Positions 53,801 to 59,800 of a stretch of DNA of 64,000 nt are shown piece by piece. The stretch spans positions 82,424,705 through 82,488,704 of the forward strand of contig CP136067.1 of the NCBI GenBank assembly GCA_032622095.1, written 5' to 3'. The number at the start of each line of letters is the position of its first letter. Positions within the stretch are counted from its first letter, which is position 1. This DNA comes from Siphonodentalium dalli (lineage: Eukaryota; Mollusca; Scaphopoda; Gadilida; Siphonodentaliidae). The position numbers and the translations under genes are program-made. The notes under the pieces were generated by a model. It was not told the DNA's origin, did no database searches, and saw only the letters and a list, made by a program, of their open reading frames with translations.

Positions 53801-56800
53801 TATGTGAAGCTCCCTATGGGAGAATGCACTGGCTTACAAGATCAATATTGTTAGGCCAATGTACTCTCTTATATATGTGAAAATCCCTATGGGAGAATGC
53901 ACTGGCTTACAAGATCAATATTGTTAGGCCAATGTACTCTCTTATAAGCTCGAGTTATGGAAGGGTTAATTCGTTCACCAGTTATTCCCAGAATACCATG
54001 ATGATGTTACACAAAATATGTTGTTTACCGGATTATCAGTATGGTGTTTGCACCATTACCAAAGTAAGATTTAATTGATTTTTGTAGGCACAAATTACAT
54101 CAAATTATGAATGAATAAATAAAAGTAAATTGTGATGAATATAACTCGCTGATAAATTAGGCCAGTCATGAGATCACCCAACAAGAAATTTCATCGAAGT
54201 TGCTTAAAGCGCGCCAAAAAATAATTGGAAATTGCAACCTCATGCTTGGATATAATTTGCGTTTTGGAGCTCAGCTTTCGTAAATTAGGTCAATATTTAG
54301 CACATTTACCTTATTTCATTCACAAATAAATGTAATTGTGAACATTAAACAGTTAAACGGTGATTAATATGGGTACTACCTTCTGTAACCTTGTGTAATC
54401 AGAGGTCTGATAGGATTCTGGAATCTTCATTTTTACTTTCAGTTTCATTGTGAATCGCTGTATTTACTTGTTTTTTGTACAAATTGTATTCTGCAGTATG
54501 AAATGATAATAAAATTTTTATTACAAGAATGCCACAGAGATATTTATATTTTATTCCACACCCATTTGACGTGAGGCACATGTATTCAACGGAATCCCTG
54601 CCATTGAATACCTCTAGTGGATTACAAGTGGAGTGACATTAAATCCAATTCACTAATTCCATCCCATGCCTTTGGACTACTTAGCTATTGACAAGGCTAT
54701 ATTATTTTCTGCTGTCTCTTATGCCAATGTGCAGATAATCTGATAAAGAAAGCTATGGTATCTAATTTAAAATAAAGATTCAACAATACACATCACATGA
54801 TATTAACAGTAGACTTGGACATCTGTGCTGCTTGCGCAGCTGAAATCACTCTACAGATGGTCTGAGGTCATTATAAATTTTATTGGTTTAATAGAGATTT
54901 CAGCTTTCAACATAAACAATTCCTGTGATTTATTGACAGCTCTGCTATATAATTGATATTAATGGGTCAGCAGTGAGGTGGCTTATCTTGATCTATATTG
55001 TTGGTAGAATTTGATACATTAAATTATCATTGTAAACTTAAATTGGACTCTCTTAACCCAAGTATTCCATGTCCAGGCCACCTTTCACATTTAACCCAAG
55101 GCTGTGGTGGTGCAGCATTACAGATCCTGTACCAGTGCATTCTCTTATATAAATGCGAGTGACCCATACATTCCAATAATTTGTGTTATGTACATTTGTC
55201 TATAATAGTACATAACAGATAAAACTCTCATTTATGATTCCGATCATAGTAATTTACTATCGCCAAGGGATGGGTTAACATCTGCCGATCGTGATCGGCC
55301 TCTCGTTTCTTTCTCCTAATACTTTTCAACGTTGTTCACTCAGTATCGTTCAATAATGTCACTTTGAATTTTTCTTTCTCCTAACACTTTTCAATGTTGT
55401 TCTATTCTAACCAGACGGTGGCGTTCACAAAGAAATCCCTAAATAGCCGGGCACATCAGCTAATCTCATATAATAATGTTATTGTTCCAGGCCAGAAAGC
55501 GGTTGGCTGGACTCAGGCAAGAAAAGAGAATTGTGGATGCAGCTCTTACGATACAAAACTACCACACAGGTTGGAAAGTGAGGAAAGAATACAGGAAGAA
55601 ATTTAGGTCTTTTGCCGGACCAAAAATTGTCAGATTCTTCATTATAGCTATGGTCAGTAATAATTTTAGTACTAAGATTTAGTTTTTGAAAAAATTGCCA
55701 ATGCTATGCTGAAGCTAACCTAAGCCAAATTTTAACCCTTTCTTCACAAAATAAATGAATATCTTTAATATGAATCATACGTGACATGTAGTGGAGCAAC
55801 CACACATGCTGTATCCCGAATTTGCTTTTCACTGGCGACATAACGCTAAGAATAATTTATGTAACAGCATGCAATGGCCGCGGTGGAGACGACATGACAA
55901 ATATAGATCCAGATATGGTAAACATAAAGAGAGTTATTTGTTACTGTTTCCTGATATGGAAATAATAAAGAGCGTTTGTATCATTTGTGTGTGATTACGG
56001 TAACTAATAGAATTGCGCTGTGTTATGTAAACAGAAGCAAAACTTTTGTAACACGAGCAGGCTCTTGTTTACGTACACCATCGTACGTCTTGTCGACAAT
56101 ATACTATTTACGCGCTGATTATGTTTGGCATATGAACAAAACTACATATATTTTAATATTCCTTCTGTTGATGGCGATTCGAACAAATATGAATATTTCT
56201 GCAACGAACTCCTTTAACAGTGCTCTCACACAAACTCCCATTTCAAAATTTTTAAAGAAAGGATTAACATCCTTGACTGGTTTTTCATAAACTAAATTGA
56301 GAAATGGAGATTCTTCTTCAAACTAAAGGGTTCATTCATTTCTTTAACAAGATAAAGCTGCAGCCATTTTGAATTCTTCTTCCAATGATATGGATCATTC
56401 TGCTCTTGCATTATCTGTTTTTCTGTCTGTCATCTGCTTTTATTACCTGAACAAACAGCCCTTCAAATGTATAATAGACCATTCCAATTTATACTTATAT
56501 AACTGAATGGGAGAATCTATTCAGTGTAGTAAGGGTTATAAACAATGAGTGTTCTAGATAACAATATTTGCTTTCATGTGTTGTGATTACTATTCGGATT
56601 ATTAATTCAAATGAATTTCAATTTAAATTAGTTTATAGGAATGTTTTTTGTACCCAAAACATGTCACCTAATTGTGATCTATGAGTTATCTCCCTTTGAG
56701 TTCAACAGTGTCTGTAGCAGTGTTCGCGCTGGACCGAAAAAAAGTTTAGCCAAAAGTTTAGCCAAATGAAAATTTTATCAGCCAAATGAAAAAAACTTTA

Positions 56801-59800
56801 GCCAAATGTTTTTTGGCCAAATTAAAAACAACTTTGGCCAAATTAAATCATCGTTTTCTGGTCGGTTCACAATTAATGACTAAAACGTAAAATCTAACAG
56901 ACAAAGGTAAAATACACAATAGTTTAAATAATTTTGATGAACTACAAGTATTTTTATATATATCATTTATTAAAAATTTATTAATCTTTATGTGAAAGAG
57001 TGATTTGGGGGGGGGGGGGGGGGGGGGGGGTAACCCGGTATTGTCCTTCTTAATGTCATTTTGTTTTGTTTTATATCAATATCTATTTTTAAATCAATAA
57101 ATAGTTATCCTTGCGAAAATATCTAAGTGACATCTGGAAACTAATAACTTAATATTGTTACGCCATCATCAAATTACAATCTGTCATAAAAGCATGCATA
57201 TTATTTTGACTGTATCGGTATTGACGACAAATAGCCACAAAATATCTGTCGTGATTCACATTTGGCTGATTAAGCTATTGTCTTACACTTGGTGCTCATA
57301 AACATTGACCGTCATAAATACACGTCATCATAAACATGCATTGTACAGGCGCGCCGTGAGTGACCAGACAGACAATGGGCTGACTGGGGGATTAGGGGAT
57401 TAAATGTAAAAATTAATAATGACCTTTTGCTGCTTCGTGCAGAGTGACGTAATCTTTCTCCAGATTAAAACAGCCTGCACATGTTACGAACAAATTGCTT
57501 GTATACCGGCGTCAATGCACTTTACAAAACATTGCTTTCTTCACATTGTCATAATTCAACCACGGTCGGTTTAATGTCCATGCGTCTTTGTTTGTCCGTC
57601 TTGTGAAAACTAAAGATGATTGCATATCACTTTATGATCGCTTGGTTTATAGAGTTGTCGATCGGGTTTCCCTTTGTACGATATTTCATAAGTACGACAA
57701 TAATGAAATGCTTTCGTCACCTAACTTCGTCTTGAATGTCGATCTATTGAGCGCTTTTATTAATTAGCTTTCTGGCTCCATGCTATCAGTCTCCATTTGG
57801 GTTCAAAAAAAGTTTAGCCAAAAGTTTAGCCAAATGAAATTTTTATTAGCCAAATTCGAAAAAGATTAGCCATTGGCTAATTTGGCTACCGACAGCGCGA
57901 ACACTGGTCTGTAGTTTACTATGAATCCAGTCAGTACTGCAAATAGAGTCTGTCATTTGCAGAATGAGGTCCCCAGAGGGTGAATTTAGTTATGCTATCC
58001 TGCACAGTGGGCTAGCATAAGCAAATTCACCCTCTGTGGAACTCATTCTGCTTAGGCCTCATCTTCTGGGAAGTATCTATAGTTTCATTCTAACATTGTT
58101 TTTAGTTACTTTTTCCCTTCTGGGATGTTTCCATGTCCCCTAATTTGGAAAAGATAAAATGCATAATCGAGTTGACATAACAGGTGAACATCACCAACTT
58201 CAACTGGGGAAATTCAATCTGATCCTAGATCTTCCATAGCAGTTGAGGCTTAAGCAGAATGAGGTCACCCGACGATAAATTTGGTAACGCTAGCCTACTG
58301 TGCAGATAGCACACTAAACTCACCCTCTGTGGACCACATTCTGTAAATGGCAGACACCATATTTGCAGGCTATGAATCCAGTTCGGTGACATTAAGTATT
58401 TTGAATTTCCAGCAGTGAGGATCTCAGATTTCTTTTATGGTGGAAAAATTGGTTACACCAGCCCCACATTTTAACTTCATATGTGTATTTAAAAGAGGAA
58501 ATTTTAATTTGCACTTTTTTAAAAATTATTGCAGAAGAAGAAGTACCTCTTAGATCTGAGCAACAACTTGCCTTCAATGTCACCAAAAGGGGAAAATATT
58601 TCCACACGCTGTTCTCTGTATAAGGAATGCCATGAATGTCTGAAAACCATATTCCATAGGTGGCGGGTGAGTGTTAGAACGTTAGTTCATAACCTGAACT
58701 TAAAGGCCCACTTAATTTTTGAACCCCCAGATCAAATATATAAAATATATGCCATATTGAAAATACATCATTAGTTTGAATTCTGTTGCATTCTGGGAGC
58801 CAAACCGGAGGAAATCTTTCTATAATTTCAGCAATTTTCTATTTCTCTATGGACATCTTCTGAGACACAGATGTTTCAAATGGTGATGAATTATATAGAG
58901 AGTAATCAATTGGTTTTAAATAATTCGCGAGAGGCGAGAGATGTCGGTCAGAAACCAGTGTGCGTTGGCGCACAAGTTTCTTACCCAAACGTCTCTCGCC
59001 TCGAGTGAATTATTGAACGTAATTCTCAGAACTAATTGATCACTCTATTTATTACACTTCTGCATCAATTTGGTTCACCAAATATGATTAAAAACACATA
59101 GAATTAATGCATGAAAGTCCCGATGTGGAGAAAGATCAATCATCGAAAATTCAGTCTTGATCAGTAAGTGACGTAACGTCAATGACGTCACGGGAAATGA
59201 CATAATTCACTAGTGACATTACCATTTCTAATTAACAGCGTTTCAATGGAAATCGCACATAGGAGTGTAATAAAGTATTTTAATCATATTTTATGGCATA
59301 GATTGTTATTAAAACCGTATATCAAGTCACTATAAAAAAAATATTGGTGACTCGAAAATTAGGTGGCCCTTTAATAACATAATAATTCTCGGTTATAAGT
59401 CTATTAGAACAAGGTCAGCTTGGAATATCTATCAAAAAACTATTTCTCTTTAAGCTGCACACCTTTGGAAAACTGTTTATGTCTGCTTGGGGGGATTTGT
59501 CATATATTGGATTATTGAACTAAACAGCGTCTCGCCCAAAAGATGCTCAAATCTATGCTCAAGCGACTGCACTAGCTACATATTCTATATTTATTGTGAA
59601 ATGTCCATTTTGAATGTTATTGGGAGAAGTGATCACATCAATGTATTTATTGCCTAAAAATCAATCTGTACAACTATATTATCCAGAGGACAACCTGGTT
59701 AACCTCTTTGCTGCCAATTGACATTATGATGTCGTCTGCTGGGCTGTTGATCTTATTGTCATATTCAAGTGGAAAAATATAACGGGAATATCACAAGAAC

